Assembly (NCBI GenBank): GCA_002347095.1
Contig: DDWZ01000011.1
Span: 65,780 to 129,779, forward strand
Length of the DNA: 64,000 nt
Source: Desulfobulbaceae bacterium UBA2273
GTDB taxonomy: Bacteria > Desulfobacterota > Desulfobulbia > Desulfobulbales > Desulfurivibrionaceae
Direction: 5' to 3'
Below the pieces are notes generated by a model that was not told where the DNA came from, ran no database searches, and saw only the letters and a list, made by a program, of their open reading frames with translations. Positions 9,957 through 19,262 of the stretch are shown here, piece after piece. The position numbers were made by a program, and so were the translations under genes. The stretch's first letter is position 1, and each line of letters opens with the position of its first letter.

Positions 9957-11773
9957 TATTTGCCCTCCCCGGTGCCGATCGCTTCGAATTTGCAGAGGGA
10001 AAGGCACTGGCCGCAGCCGATGCAGGTGGTCTCGTTGATCAGGGCATAGCCTTTTTGTTTTTCCTTCTTGCCCATACCCTTGGCCTCTTCCGGCGAGAGC
10101 GGGACCCAGTTGATGGCCGGGCAGCCCAACCGCAGGCACATGGTGCAGCCGGTGCAGTTTTCGATCTTGCTGGTAAAGGAGGTCTTGGGCCGTTTCTTTT
10201 CCGCCGGGGTCAGCACGCAGGGGAAGCGGGTGATCACCACCGAGGGCTCGTCCCGCTCGATCTCTTCCTTGAGCACCGCAAAGGTGGCCTCGATGTCGTG
10301 GGGGTTGACCGTGCGCACATGCTTGACCCCGATGGCCCGGCACAGCTCCGGAAAATCGATGGCATTGGCCGGTTCGCCCATGATGGTGGAGCCGGAGGCC
10401 GGGTTGGGCTGCTGGCCGGTCATGCCGGTGATCCGGTTGTCCAGGATGATCACCGTGGAATAGCTCTTGTTGTAGACGGTGTTGATCAGGCTGTTGATTC
10501 CGGAGTGGATGAAGGTGGAGTCGCCGATTACGGCCACTGCCTTGCCCAACCCCTCCTCGCCCAGCGCCTTGGCCATGCCGTGGGCAATGCCGATGCTGGC
10601 GCCCATGCAGACACAGGTGTCCATGGCCGAAAGCGGCGGCAGGGCGCCCAGGGTGTAGCAGCCGATATCGCCGGAAACAAAGACCTTGAGCCGGTTCAGA
10701 TTGTAAAACAGTCCCCGGTGCGGGCAGCCGGCGCACATGTTGGGCGGCCTGGGCGGCAGCTCCGCCGGGGCAAAGGTGGCAGCTCCGGCCTCGCCGGTGA
10801 TCGCCTTTTTGACCACCGAGGGGGAGAGCTCGCCGATGGCCGGGACCAGGTCTTTGCCGTGGCAGGCGATGCCCATGGCCTTGACCCGCATCTCGATGAA
10901 GGGGTCGAGGTCTTCGATGATGTAGAGGGTCTCCACCTGGGAGGCGAAGTCGCGGATCATCTTTTCCGGCAGCGGATTGACCATGGCGATTTTCAGGAAA
11001 GAGGCCTCGGGAAAGGCCTCCTTGGCATAGAGATAACTGGTGCCCGCAGCGATGAAGCCTTTTTTCGTATCGCCCAGTTCCAGGCGGTTTTCCGCCAGGG
11101 TCTCGCCGAATTCGGCCAGTTTCTGCTGCCTTTCGCCGATGGCGATTCGGCGGCCCCTGGCATGGGCCGGCAGCATAACCAGCTTGGCCGGGTTCTTTTC
11201 CAGGCCGGGGGTAAGGGTCGGCTTTTCGATTGCGCCCCTGGTGACCACGCCCTTGACGTGGGCAACCCTGGTGCAGCTACGCAGCAGGACCGGGGTGTCG
11301 AACTGTTCGCTGATCCGGTAGGCGAGCTTCAAAAAATCCTTGGCCTCGGAGGGATCGGCCGGCTCCAGCATGGGCAGTTTGGCCGCGTAGGCGTAATTGC
11401 GGCTGTCCTGCTCGTTTTGGGAGCTGTACATGGAAGGATCGTCCGCCACCACGATTACCAGGCCGCCGCGCACCCCGGTGTAGGAGGCGGTGAAGAGCGG
11501 GTCCGCTGCCACGTTGAGGCCTACATGCTTCATGGTGGAGAGAGCCCGCACCCCGGCAAAGGAAGCGCCGATGGCGACCTCAAGGGCCACCTTCTCGTTG
11601 GGCGCCCACTCGCTGTAGACGGATTTGTAGTTGGCGAGATTTTCCAGGATCTCGGTGGACGGGGTGCCGGGGTAGCCGGAGGCCACCTTCACCGAGGCCT
11701 CAAAGGCTCCGAGGGCCAAGGCCTCGTTGCCGGAAAACCAGAGTTTTTCTGCAGCAGGGTCTTTTTGGGTCAC
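9956..11773 (-). CDS. iorA: Indolepyruvate ferredoxin oxidoreductase, alpha subunit
   Basis: A 605-residue subunit combining an N-terminal pyruvate-ferredoxin oxidoreductase-like domain (GNEALALGAFEASVKVASGYPGTPS), a C-terminal-half TPP-binding domain (CAGCPHRGLFYNL, GDIGCYTLG, VIGDSTFIHSGINSLINTVYN) and two 4Fe-4S motifs at the end (CTGCTMCLRLGCP and CIGCGQCLSLC). The product feeds reduced ferredoxin, which the Rnf complex encoded at 46-52 kb could use. The start is GTG at 11773, preceded by TGAGGAA, and the protein then begins with the usual IorA residues. The in-frame ATG at 11911 would add 46 atypical residues. A weak promoter (TTGAAG, 17 bp, TAAAAA) reads leftward at 11884-11856. Confidence 0.94.
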   Translation of the reverse strand: MTQKDPAAEKLWFSGNEALALGAFEASVKVASGYPGTPSTEILENLANYKSVYSEWAPNEKVALEVAIGASFAGVRALSTMKHVGLNVAADPLFTASYTGVRGGLVIVVADDPSMYSSQNEQDSRNYAYAAKLPMLEPADPSEAKDFLKLAYRISEQFDTPVLLRSCTRVAHVKGVVTRGAIEKPTLTPGLEKNPAKLVMLPAHARGRRIAIGERQQKLAEFGETLAENRLELGDTKKGFIAAGTSYLYAKEAFPEASFLKIAMVNPLPEKMIRDFASQVETLYIIEDLDPFIEMRVKAMGIACHGKDLVPAIGELSPSVVKKAITGEAGAATFAPAELPPRPPNMCAGCPHRGLFYNLNRLKVFVSGDIGCYTLGALPPLSAMDTCVCMGASIGIAHGMAKALGEEGLGKAVAVIGDSTFIHSGINSLINTVYNKSYSTVIILDNRITGMTGQQPNPASGSTIMGEPANAIDFPELCRAIGVKHVRTVNPHDIEATFAVLKEEIERDEPSVVITRFPCVLTPAEKKRPKTSFTSKIENCTGCTMCLRLGCPAINWVPLSPEEAKGMGKKEKQKGYALINETTCIGCGQCLSLCKFEAIGTGEGK

Positions 11774-11933
11774 AGGGTATTCCTCAATCCTTACAAAGCG
11801 GTTCAAAGAGAAACTGTCGGTTGTCAGATAGTAGCGTCCGGGGAACAACAGGGGCTTTTTACCACGGATTTCCTCATCCTTCAACGATGTTGAAAAAGTG
11901 TGCCGGGACAAGGGCTTGGCGGCTGTTTGACTG

Positions 11934-11967
11934 AAAAAAAAAGGGGCAGCAAAAAAGCGCTGCCCCC
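11934..11967 (-). terminator. Rho-independent terminator after the porin gene
   Basis: On the minus strand GGGGCAGC-GCTTTTTT-GCTGCCCC is followed by nine T residues, starting about 25 nt past the porin stop codon. It separates porin transcription from the ior-liv train. Confidence 0.9.
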
Positions 11968-11991
11968 GGTGTGACCTGTCCAGCCTCGCGG

Positions 11992-13515
11992 CTAGAACTT
12001 GAATTCAGCCTCCCAGTAGGCTTCGGTGGCGTCGTCTTTCGGGGTGTTGTTGAACGCGTCACCAGGCGCGAGCAGAGCGCCGTAGAGGGAGAAGCTCAGG
12101 TACTTGTTGTACTGGTACTTGGCCGAGGCCTGGTAGTAATCGCCGAAATCATCGTCAATCCCGGCAGCGGTTTCGTCAAAGGTGAGCTTGGAGTAGGAAA
12201 TGCCGAGGGTTACTGCATCGATGGGCTTGACGCTGGCGCCGAGTCCGGCAATCTGGAGATTGGAGTAGACCGCCTCGCCGACCACGTTGCTTTGCGCATC
12301 ATAGCTGCCATAGACATTGTTCAGGGAGTTGCCCCCGCCGATATTGAGATACTTCCAAGCCAAAAGGTCGCCCCACTGCGGCCAGCCGCCGTAGTAGACA
12401 TCCCACTGTTCGTTGTCTCCGGCGGAACTGGAGTCGTCGCCGCTCATGAAGGCATACTGGGCGTAGAAGCGGGGCTTCCAGCCAAGATCCTTGAAGGTGT
12501 ATCCGGCCTCAAGCTTGGTGCCCCAAGCGTCCTGATCCTGGGTGGCGTTGGCATCCCCGGTCTGCAGGGCAGCTTCCAGGGAGTAGTCGATGCCGTTGGC
12601 CAGCTTGTCGGAAAGACGGAGGCCATACATCCAGATATCCTTCTTGATTGCTTCATCATGCCGGTTCAGGGCGTAGATCTCTTGCTGCATGCCGGTGATG
12701 GCGCATTTCTTGTTGGTCAGGTAGAAGCCGGACAGGGTCTGATCGTCGCCTGCGTTGCCGTTCACGCTGTTGGCCACGTTGTTTTCCTGGTCCTTCATGT
12801 AGAGACCGTCCAGCATAAGCTGGTCGGTGATGTGCCAGCGGAGTTTGACGCCGTCAAAATAGATGGAGGTGGAGGCAAACTGGGATTGACCGTCCAGGAC
12901 CACGAAGCCAGAACCGTAGATCAGGTTCTGGCGGCCGAAGGTGCCTTCCACCGGGAGGCCCAAAATGTTCTTCACGTTGACGTAGGCGTTGTCCAGGAAG
13001 GCCTTGTTGCTGTTGTTGTCCAGAGCCGTATCGTTGGTGGGGTTGCTGGCGGTATACGTCACTCCCTCACCCCAGCTCTGGTTGGTGAGCTGGATGCGGG
13101 CGGTGACATCGTCCGTGGGCTTGAAGTCGGCCCAGAGGCTGCCTTTGGTGCGGAAGAGGCTACGGTTGTCGCCGTCGGCGTTGTCGTTGAAATCCCAGAC
13201 GTTCTGGATGTCATAGCCGCGGAAGGTCAACTGGCCGCCCACCGTGACCTTTTTGGTCCACTCGGCGGAGTCAAAGCTCTTTTTCACCGCGTCGCTGGTG
13301 GAGGCAACTTCCTTGCCCATCTCGGCGTTCTTGGTCTTGAGCGCGGCGATCTCATCCTTCATCGCCTGCATCTGGGCGTTGAACGCCTTGTTCATGTCCG
13401 CCATCTGCTTTTCCAGGTCAGCTACCCGGTCGGTGCTGCTGCCTGCTCCGGCAGAGGCCAGGGTGGGCAGGCAGATCAGGGTTGCCAGGGCCACGGTTGA
13501 AATCTTCTTGATCAT
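11992..13515 (-). CDS. Outer-membrane porin with N-terminal coiled coil
   Basis: A 507-residue exported protein. The signal peptide MIKKISTVALATLICLPTLASA is followed by a coiled coil (VADLEKQMADMNKAFNAQMQAMKDEIAALK) and then alternating beta-strands rich in aromatic and acidic residues, ending in EAYWEAEFKF with a terminal Phe typical of outer-membrane barrels. The start at 13515 has AAGGAG 3 nt upstream, so the earlier ATG at 13620 is rejected. The family resembles the deltaproteobacterial alginate-export/OprB-like porins. Its position directly upstream of the ior-liv genes, with a terminator between, suggests a general or aromatic-substrate pore, which is not proven. Confidence 0.85.
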   Translation of the reverse strand: MIKKISTVALATLICLPTLASAGAGSSTDRVADLEKQMADMNKAFNAQMQAMKDEIAALKTKNAEMGKEVASTSDAVKKSFDSAEWTKKVTVGGQLTFRGYDIQNVWDFNDNADGDNRSLFRTKGSLWADFKPTDDVTARIQLTNQSWGEGVTYTASNPTNDTALDNNSNKAFLDNAYVNVKNILGLPVEGTFGRQNLIYGSGFVVLDGQSQFASTSIYFDGVKLRWHITDQLMLDGLYMKDQENNVANSVNGNAGDDQTLSGFYLTNKKCAITGMQQEIYALNRHDEAIKKDIWMYGLRLSDKLANGIDYSLEAALQTGDANATQDQDAWGTKLEAGYTFKDLGWKPRFYAQYAFMSGDDSSSAGDNEQWDVYYGGWPQWGDLLAWKYLNIGGGNSLNNVYGSYDAQSNVVGEAVYSNLQIAGLGASVKPIDAVTLGISYSKLTFDETAAGIDDDFGDYYQASAKYQYNKYLSFSLYGALLAPGDAFNNTPKDDATEAYWEAEFKF

Positions 13516-13638
13516 TTTCTCCTTCATTTCTTCCAGAAAATTGAACAGTTGACAAGAAACTGAATGGGTATTCATCCCCGAAAAAAATGGTTTTCTAACA
13601 TGGGAAAAAAGAATTTGCAAAGGGTAAAAAAAGAGAGG

Positions 13639-14985
13639 TCAGTCTTTTTGGAAGGTGAGCCAGCGGCTCTGGGCCGAGGAGGAAAGCACGCCCACCGGAT
13701 CCACATAATCGTAGACCCGTGCCTGCTTGTCGTGGGCCGGGCGCAGCACCCTCCCCACCACCTGGAGGAGGCGGCCGGTGAATTTTATGGGGGTGGTGAG
13801 AAACAGGGTGGCAAGGTCCGGGCAGTCAAAGCCTTCGCCGATGAGCTGCACCGTGGAGATCAGCACCTTGACCTCGCCCTGGCGGATGGATTCCACCAGA
13901 CCGGTGCGCTGTTCCGCCGGGAGCTTGCCGGTGAGCACCGCGCTGGGGCAGTCGTGTTTTTTCAGGAGCGCGGCCAGCTCCTCGCAATGCTTGACCCGGT
14001 CGCTGACCACCAGGATGGTGCCCGGCGAGGCCCCGCGCTCCTTGAGGATGTCCTCGACAATGAGCTGGTTTCTCGCGGCGTTGGTGGTGAGCGATTTCAT
14101 CAGGGCCTGGTAGTTGCCCCGGTACACATAGCGGAACTCCGTGGCGCGCTGGATGTATTCCGGCTTGAGGATGGCGCCGCTCTCGTGCAGGTCGTGGCTC
14201 TCCACCTTGAAGGCCCGGTCGCCCAAGGACATATAGATCAGCTTGGTTAGGCCGTCCCGGCGGAAGGCGGTGGCGGAAAGGCCCAGCAGGTAGCGGCAGT
14301 CGAAAGCGGAGACCACCTCGGTGAAGAGCGAGGCCGGAACCCGGTGGCATTCGTCCACGCAGAGCTGGCCGAAATGGGCGGGCAATTCGGCCAGCCGGTT
14401 GCGGGCCGAATTGACAATGGCAATGGTGATGGGGGCCAGGGAGAAATTTCCGTCGCCGATCATCCCCGCTTCCACGCCCAGGAAGGTTCTGGCCCGTTCC
14501 ACCCACTGGTAGAGCAGTTCCTTGGTGTGGACCAGCACCAGGGTGGGCTGGCGCCGTTTGGCGATCACCGCCAGGGCGATTATCGTCTTGCCCGAGCCGG
14601 TGCCCGCCTCCAGCACCCCGAAGTCGTGGCGGGTTATGGCGTTAATGGCCTCCTCCTGGTAGGACCGCAGCTCCCCGAGGAAGCGAAAATCAACCGGGGC
14701 GCAGCTCTGCCGCTGGTCGATGATCTTGGGGTCCTGGCGCATGAATTTCCGGGCCAGGAGGATGGCGTGGTTGGCGTAGCCGCGCGGAAAGGTGAGGGTG
14801 TCGTGGCGCTCGGTATAGAAATACAAATGGGGCTTGAGCTTCTTGCCCATCCAGCGGCTGTATTTCTTGGCCTCAAGATATTCGGGGTTGTCGATGGTCA
14901 ATTGCTGCTTGAGCGCCTCGGCCAGGGTGGGCGAGGCGCCGCGCAGACAGGCTTGCGCCCCGACGGTGAGGGTGAACTCGGTCAT
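13639..14985 (-). CDS. DEAD/DEAH-box superfamily 2 helicase (SSL2/RAD25-like)
   Basis: A 448-residue SF2 helicase with motif Q/I (LRSYQEEAINAI, EAGTGSGKT near residue 133), motif II as DECHR (DExH type), motif III SATAFRRDG and motif VI GRLLQVVGRVLRP. An N-terminal ~100-residue region precedes the helicase core, and no nuclease or methylase domain is visible. Such compact SSL2-like proteins are common in bacteria and probably act in DNA repair or restriction-like processing; the function here is undetermined. Its ATG overlaps the stop codon of the slyX gene (ATGA). Confidence 0.88.
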   Translation of the reverse strand: MTEFTLTVGAQACLRGASPTLAEALKQQLTIDNPEYLEAKKYSRWMGKKLKPHLYFYTERHDTLTFPRGYANHAILLARKFMRQDPKIIDQRQSCAPVDFRFLGELRSYQEEAINAITRHDFGVLEAGTGSGKTIIALAVIAKRRQPTLVLVHTKELLYQWVERARTFLGVEAGMIGDGNFSLAPITIAIVNSARNRLAELPAHFGQLCVDECHRVPASLFTEVVSAFDCRYLLGLSATAFRRDGLTKLIYMSLGDRAFKVESHDLHESGAILKPEYIQRATEFRYVYRGNYQALMKSLTTNAARNQLIVEDILKERGASPGTILVVSDRVKHCEELAALLKKHDCPSAVLTGKLPAEQRTGLVESIRQGEVKVLISTVQLIGEGFDCPDLATLFLTTPIKFTGRLLQVVGRVLRPAHDKQARVYDYVDPVGVLSSSAQSRWLTFQKD

Positions 14986-15161
14986 GGGTGGTCCGTGTCA
15001 CGGGGGGCAAGGGTTTCGGCCAGCAGATTGGCCAGGCGGCTGCATTCCTTTTCCACCGCGTCAAGCTGGGCCTGCTGACTGATGAGGGCGCTGTTCAGCT
15101 CTTCCAGGGCGATTTCCTGGAAGGCCAGCCGGGTTTCCAGTTCGATGATCCGGTGTTCCAT
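14982..15161 (-). CDS. slyX: SlyX family protein
   Basis: A 59-residue coiled-coil protein beginning MEHRIIELETRLAFQEIALE. The block RLAFQEIxxEELN is the hallmark of SlyX, and the rest (QQAQLDAVEKECSRLANLL) continues the heptad pattern. It overlaps the helicase start by 4 nt (ATGA), so the two are cotranscribed. SlyX function is poorly defined in any organism. At 59 residues it is somewhat shorter than the ~72-residue E. coli protein. Confidence 0.85.
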   Translation of the reverse strand: MEHRIIELETRLAFQEIALEELNSALISQQAQLDAVEKECSRLANLLAETLAPRDTDHP

Positions 15162-15178
15162 GGGGTGTCCTTACAGAT

Positions 15179-16096
15179 TTATCCGGTGAAATATCGTGGG
15201 GTCAGCGGTTTTCTGCCGGTGAGCCGCTGGTACGGCTCGGCCGGATAGCCCAGGGCGATGACGGCATGGATAGCCTCGTCATCGGGGATGCCCAGGGTCC
15301 GCTGTATTGTGGGATTTTTGGCCATGGCCGCCACGGCAAAGCCGATCAGGCAGGAACCAAGCCCCATGGTGTGGGCGGCCAACAGGATATTCTGCGTGGC
15401 CAACAGGGCGTCTTCCGCAGGACAGCTCGCCCCGGGGTGCGAACCGACGATGATGGCGGCTGGCGCTCCGTGGAAGAGGCGGTCGCGACCCTGCTCCTCC
15501 CATTCCCGCAGCCCCTGGGCGATGGTCGCATGGTAGCGGCGATGGTAATTGGCCAGGGCCGGTTTGCCCATCAGGCGGAGAAGGGTGCGCAGCACGGGAT
15601 TTGCCGCCAACCGGTTGAGTTTGGCAAAGTAGGCGGCCACCAGGGAGCCCAGCCTTTCCACCGCCGGTCGATTCGGCAGGATGGTGAAAGTCCAGGCCTG
15701 GCTGTTGGTGCCGGAGGGAGCGGTGGTGCCGATGCGGACCAGGTCTTCCAGCAGTTGCGGGTCCAGGGCGCGAGTTAAGTAGTTGCGGCAGGAGCGGCGG
15801 GAAAGCATGATCCGGACCAATTGGGCGGGGTCTCCCTGGCCGGGGGGCAGGTAGCGGTTGTCGGCGGTAAAGGTCTGGAACACAGGCTCTGGTTCCAGGC
15901 CCGGCACGGTGATGGCCTGAGTCGGGCAGACGGAGCGGCAATGACCGCAGGCCAGGCAGCGCTCCCCGCTGACCACGGCTTTGCCACCCAACAGCGACAG
16001 GGTCCGGTCCGGGCAGACCGTAAGGCAGAGACCGCAGCCGGTGCATTTTTCCTGGTCGATGTTTGGGCCTTGCGGCCTGGGGTGGTGGTCTGTCAT
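15179..16096 (-). CDS. Ferredoxin-nitroreductase fusion protein
   Basis: A 305-residue protein with an N-terminal 2x[4Fe-4S] ferredoxin domain (CTGCGLCLTVCPDRT and CLACGHCRSVCPTQA, residues about 15-60) fused to a nitroreductase-fold flavin domain (LSRRSCRNYLTRALD near 100, then GTTAPSGTNSQAWTF, and C-terminal ALGYPAEPYQRLTGRKP). The fusion implies that electrons from ferredoxin-type donors reach FMN directly rather than from NAD(P)H. Such proteins are frequent in anaerobes; substrates are mostly unknown. It reads leftward ahead of slyX with an 17-nt gap, so the three genes probably form one transcript. Confidence 0.92.
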   Translation of the reverse strand: MTDHHPRPQGPNIDQEKCTGCGLCLTVCPDRTLSLLGGKAVVSGERCLACGHCRSVCPTQAITVPGLEPEPVFQTFTADNRYLPPGQGDPAQLVRIMLSRRSCRNYLTRALDPQLLEDLVRIGTTAPSGTNSQAWTFTILPNRPAVERLGSLVAAYFAKLNRLAANPVLRTLLRLMGKPALANYHRRYHATIAQGLREWEEQGRDRLFHGAPAAIIVGSHPGASCPAEDALLATQNILLAAHTMGLGSCLIGFAVAAMAKNPTIQRTLGIPDDEAIHAVIALGYPAEPYQRLTGRKPLTPRYFTG

Positions 16097-16224
16097 GATT
16101 GTCCATCATGCCCTGCTTTGCAAAAAAATGGAAGGGTTCGCATTGTAGTTGACGAAAAGTCCGGGGACGCATAGTTTCAGGACACGTCGATTTTCTTGCG
16201 AAATCGCACAAGGCTGCCCAAATT

Positions 16225-16368
16225 ACCCCCCTCGCCCGCTCGGAGTCTACGCTTACCTGCGGGAGAGGGGTCGGGGGAAAGGGAAAATGCAACATTTGAG
16301 GTGACAGCTATTCCCCCTCTCCCTAGCCCTCCCCCTGAGGCGGGAGGGGACTTTTGTGTTTTGACGAG
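16225..16368. repeat. Degenerate copy of the TIR-bearing MITE
   Basis: Carries the two GC-rich palindromic blocks (CTGCGGGAGAGGGGTCGGGGG and TCCCCCTCTCCCTAGCCCTCCCCC) and the flank GGGAGGGGACTTTTGTGTTTTG. It matches the right side of the element at 21882-22035, but the terminal TTTTGCAAGAG has decayed. It fills the divergent gap between the nitroreductase and GGDEF genes. Confidence 0.65.
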
Positions 16369-16387
16369 CAACACCCCCGGAGGAAAC

Positions 16388-17602
16388 ATGCATTTCTGGC
16401 AAGGGTTTTTCCTGTATCTGGCGCCGGGTGGCCTTATGCTGGCCGCGGCGCTGGCTGCATTGCAGCATGATGGATTGGCCCGCTGGTTGTTCGGGATCAC
16501 CTGGCTTTTTCCCCCCGCCCTGGGGCTGGTCGCTGTTTTTTTCGGTTGGCGCTTCAACCGCAGCCGGTTGCTTTTTGGGGTGCTGGTGGTGTTCCTGGCC
16601 GATCTGCTCCTTCGCCGTTACGGCGGGGCCGGTCAGATCGATCAGCTTCTGGCCAGGTATGTGTTCCATATGGCCCTGCTGGCGCTGCCCCTCAATCTGC
16701 TTCTTTTCTCCTTCTGGCGGGAACGGGGCCTTGTCACAGGCCAGGGGTTGCGCCGTTTCGGTTGTATTTTCTTGCAGCCCCTCCTGCTGCTCGGGCTCTA
16801 TGGGGTGCGCGGCCCCTTGATCGTGCGGCAACTGGAGGGTATGGCCATTGTCCTGCCCTTGGCCGGCGGATTGCCCTCCCCAACCCTTGTTCTCTGGGTT
16901 CTTGTTGCCCTGGTCCTGCTGTTTCGTTTGTATCGCCACCGCGATGTGCTGGATCATGGCTTCCTCTGGGCCATGCTCTGTTCGCTCTCTGCCCTGTTGG
17001 CCGGGAATTCCGCGCAACAGGCCTTTCTTTTCAGCGTGGCCGCGCTGATCCTCATTGTTGCAGCCATTGAGGCTGCCCACCGCATGGCCTTCCGGGATGA
17101 GCTGACCGCTCTGCCCGGACGGAGAGCCTTGAACGAGGCGTTGCTCAAGCTGGGCAACACCTATACCGTGGCCATGGTGGATATCGATTTTTTCAAAAAA
17201 TTCAACGACCGCCATGGCCATGACGTGGGCGATCAGGTGCTGGCCATGGTGGCCGGATTGCTCGCCAGGGTCGGCGGCGGAGGTCGTCCCTTCCGCTATG
17301 GCGGGGAGGAATTCACCGTCCTCTTTCCGGGTAAAACCTTGAAAGAGGCCCAGCCCCATCTGGAAGCATTGCGCCGGAACGTGGCTGATGCCGGGTTTAC
17401 GGTCCGAAGCGAGGGGCGGGCCGGCAAGACCCAGAACAATAGGCAAAGAGGGGGAGGCTCCGGGAAAAAAGTTTCGCTCACCATCAGCATCGGCATGGCC
17501 CAGCCCGACACAACCAGGAAAACCCCCCAGGGTGTGATCAAGGCGGCGGATCAGGCGCTGTACCGGGCCAAGGAAGGTGGGCGCAACCGGGTGTCCAGTT
17601 GA
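16388..17602 (+). CDS. Membrane-bound diguanylate cyclase (GGDEF)
   Basis: A 404-residue protein with an N-terminal membrane region of about seven hydrophobic segments (residues 5-230) and a C-terminal GGDEF domain. The catalytic motif is GGEEF (about residue 305), preceded by VAMVDIDFFKKFNDRHGHDVGDQVL. A short glycine/asparagine-rich insertion (KTQNNRQRGGGSGKK) lies between the GGEEF motif and the terminal strand. No clear RxxD inhibitory site is visible five residues before GGEEF. The start ATG follows GGAGG with 5 nt spacing; upstream open sequence is repeat DNA. It should make cyclic di-GMP in response to an unknown membrane signal, and an HD-GYP protein at 56.7 kb could degrade it. Confidence 0.88.
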   Translation: MHFWQGFFLYLAPGGLMLAAALAALQHDGLARWLFGITWLFPPALGLVAVFFGWRFNRSRLLFGVLVVFLADLLLRRYGGAGQIDQLLARYVFHMALLALPLNLLLFSFWRERGLVTGQGLRRFGCIFLQPLLLLGLYGVRGPLIVRQLEGMAIVLPLAGGLPSPTLVLWVLVALVLLFRLYRHRDVLDHGFLWAMLCSLSALLAGNSAQQAFLFSVAALILIVAAIEAAHRMAFRDELTALPGRRALNEALLKLGNTYTVAMVDIDFFKKFNDRHGHDVGDQVLAMVAGLLARVGGGGRPFRYGGEEFTVLFPGKTLKEAQPHLEALRRNVADAGFTVRSEGRAGKTQNNRQRGGGSGKKVSLTISIGMAQPDTTRKTPQGVIKAADQALYRAKEGGRNRVSS

Positions 17603-17702
17603 GGGAGTTCTTGTCCTAACCCTTTTCTTTTGCGCGGTTTCTTTGTTTGACTTCACCGGGAACCCACCCCTATAATGGAATCACCTTTTCAGGGAGAAAG
17701 CC

Positions 17703-19250
17703 ATGGGAGCCGAGTCTCGGAGCAGTGTTTCGCCGCCAGGCCGTCAATATTGGAAGATAGCCGTGGTGGTGCTGGGGGTCACTATTGTTGCCGCCACGGG
17801 GTTGTACCATCTTGCCCGGCTCTATGTGCTCAACGAGGCGGAAAGAAACATCCAGGCCGTACTCCTCACCCATAAGGGCCTGCACCGGTATATTCAGGAA
17901 GTCATGCATCCGGTTTTCTACAAGCTGAGAGCGGAAGGTTTGGTCGCCGACACGTTCTACGCCCCGGAAATCTTTTCTTCGACCTTCATCGTCAGGAACC
18001 AGCACAAGGCATATAACGAGGAGCGCAAGGCTGCGGGCCTTGAAGAGATTTACTACAAGATGGCTGCTCGCAACCCGCGCAATCCGGTGAACAAGGCGGA
18101 CGCGCTGGAAGAAAAACTCATCCGGATGTTCAATGAAAACAAGGAGATAAAAGATTACCGGGAGATAGTCCGGATCGGCGATAAGGATTATCTTTTTGTC
18201 GCCCTGCCCTTTCTGGTGAACCAGCAGCGATGCATGAAATGCCATGGCAACCGGGAGGATGCGCCCCTCGGTCTCCAGGCGCTCTATCCCGGGTTGGGCG
18301 GGTTTAACGAGAAGGCCGGTGAAATCCGGGCCATTGAATCGATCCGGGCGCCCTTGGAACAGCAGTATTTCCTCCTCTACATTGTTTTCGGCTCTTCCTT
18401 TGCCGGGTTGCTGGTGCTCGCCGGATTGCTGTTTTTCAACGGTCGTCTCAGAGGGATGGTGCGGACGCGGACCCATGAGCTTGAGCAGGAGGTGGTTGAG
18501 CGCCGCCGGGCCGAGGAAGAGGTGCGCCAGGTCAATGAAGAACTCGAAAACCGGGTGGAGGAACGCACTGCCCAGATCGCCGCGGCCAACAAAGAGCTTG
18601 ATGCCTTCGCCTACTCGGTTTCCCACGATCTGCGCGCCCCCCTGCGCGGCATCGACGGCTTCAGTCTGGCTCTGCTGGAGGATTATGGCGAACAGCTTGA
18701 TGAGACGGCAAAGGGCTACCTCGGCCGGGTGCGGGCAGGCTGCCTGCGGATGGGCGAGCTAATCGACGATATGTTGCAGCTTTCCCGCCTATCCAGGGGG
18801 GAGATCCGCCAGCAGGAGGTCGATCTCAGCGGCATGGCCGGGGAGATCGCCGAAGAGCTCCGGCGCGGGGCGCCGGAACGTCGGGTTGCCTTTGAGATCA
18901 CCCCCGGCATAAGGGTTTTTGGGGATGCCATTTTGCTGCGGGCGGTGCTGGATAATCTGCTCGGCAATGCCTGGAAATTTACCGCCAAAATCGAAGAGGC
19001 GCGGATCACCTTTGGCCGTAAGGAGGAAGGCGGCAAGGATCTCCTCTTTGTAAGGGATAACGGGGCAGGGTTTGATATGGCCTATGCCGACAAGCTGTTC
19101 GGCGCCTTCCAGCGCTTGCACTCTCTCCAGGAGTTTGCAGGCACCGGCATCGGCCTGGCCACGGTGCAAAGGATCATCCACCGGCATGGCGGTACTATCC
19201 GGGCCGAGGGCGAGGTGGGGCAAGGGGCGACTTTTTATTTTTCCGTGTAA
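17703..19250 (+). CDS. Sensor histidine kinase with DUF3365 (haem-type CXXCH) sensor domain
   Basis: A 515-residue kinase. It has an N-terminal transmembrane helix (about 18-38), a periplasmic DUF3365/Tll0287-like domain, a second helix (about 222-245), a coiled-coil linker and a HisKA-HATPase core (SVSHDLRAPLRGIDGFS with the phospho-His near 310; DNLLGNAWKFT; GTGIGLATVQRIIHRHGG). CMKCH at about residues 177-181 is a CXXCH motif, consistent with covalent c-type haem and hence sensing of redox state or a diatomic gas. AGGGAGA precedes the ATG. It heads a three-gene set with two response-regulator proteins. Confidence 0.9.
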   Translation: MGAESRSSVSPPGRQYWKIAVVVLGVTIVAATGLYHLARLYVLNEAERNIQAVLLTHKGLHRYIQEVMHPVFYKLRAEGLVADTFYAPEIFSSTFIVRNQHKAYNEERKAAGLEEIYYKMAARNPRNPVNKADALEEKLIRMFNENKEIKDYREIVRIGDKDYLFVALPFLVNQQRCMKCHGNREDAPLGLQALYPGLGGFNEKAGEIRAIESIRAPLEQQYFLLYIVFGSSFAGLLVLAGLLFFNGRLRGMVRTRTHELEQEVVERRRAEEEVRQVNEELENRVEERTAQIAAANKELDAFAYSVSHDLRAPLRGIDGFSLALLEDYGEQLDETAKGYLGRVRAGCLRMGELIDDMLQLSRLSRGEIRQQEVDLSGMAGEIAEELRRGAPERRVAFEITPGIRVFGDAILLRAVLDNLLGNAWKFTAKIEEARITFGRKEEGGKDLLFVRDNGAGFDMAYADKLFGAFQRLHSLQEFAGTGIGLATVQRIIHRHGGTIRAEGEVGQGATFYFSV

Positions 19251-19262
19251 GGCGGTACGCGC

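Noticed and set aside
11774..11911. Upstream ATG for iorA giving a 651-residue protein
   Set aside because: The first 46 residues are unlike IorA and cover a possible promoter; the GTG at 11773 has a good ribosome binding site.
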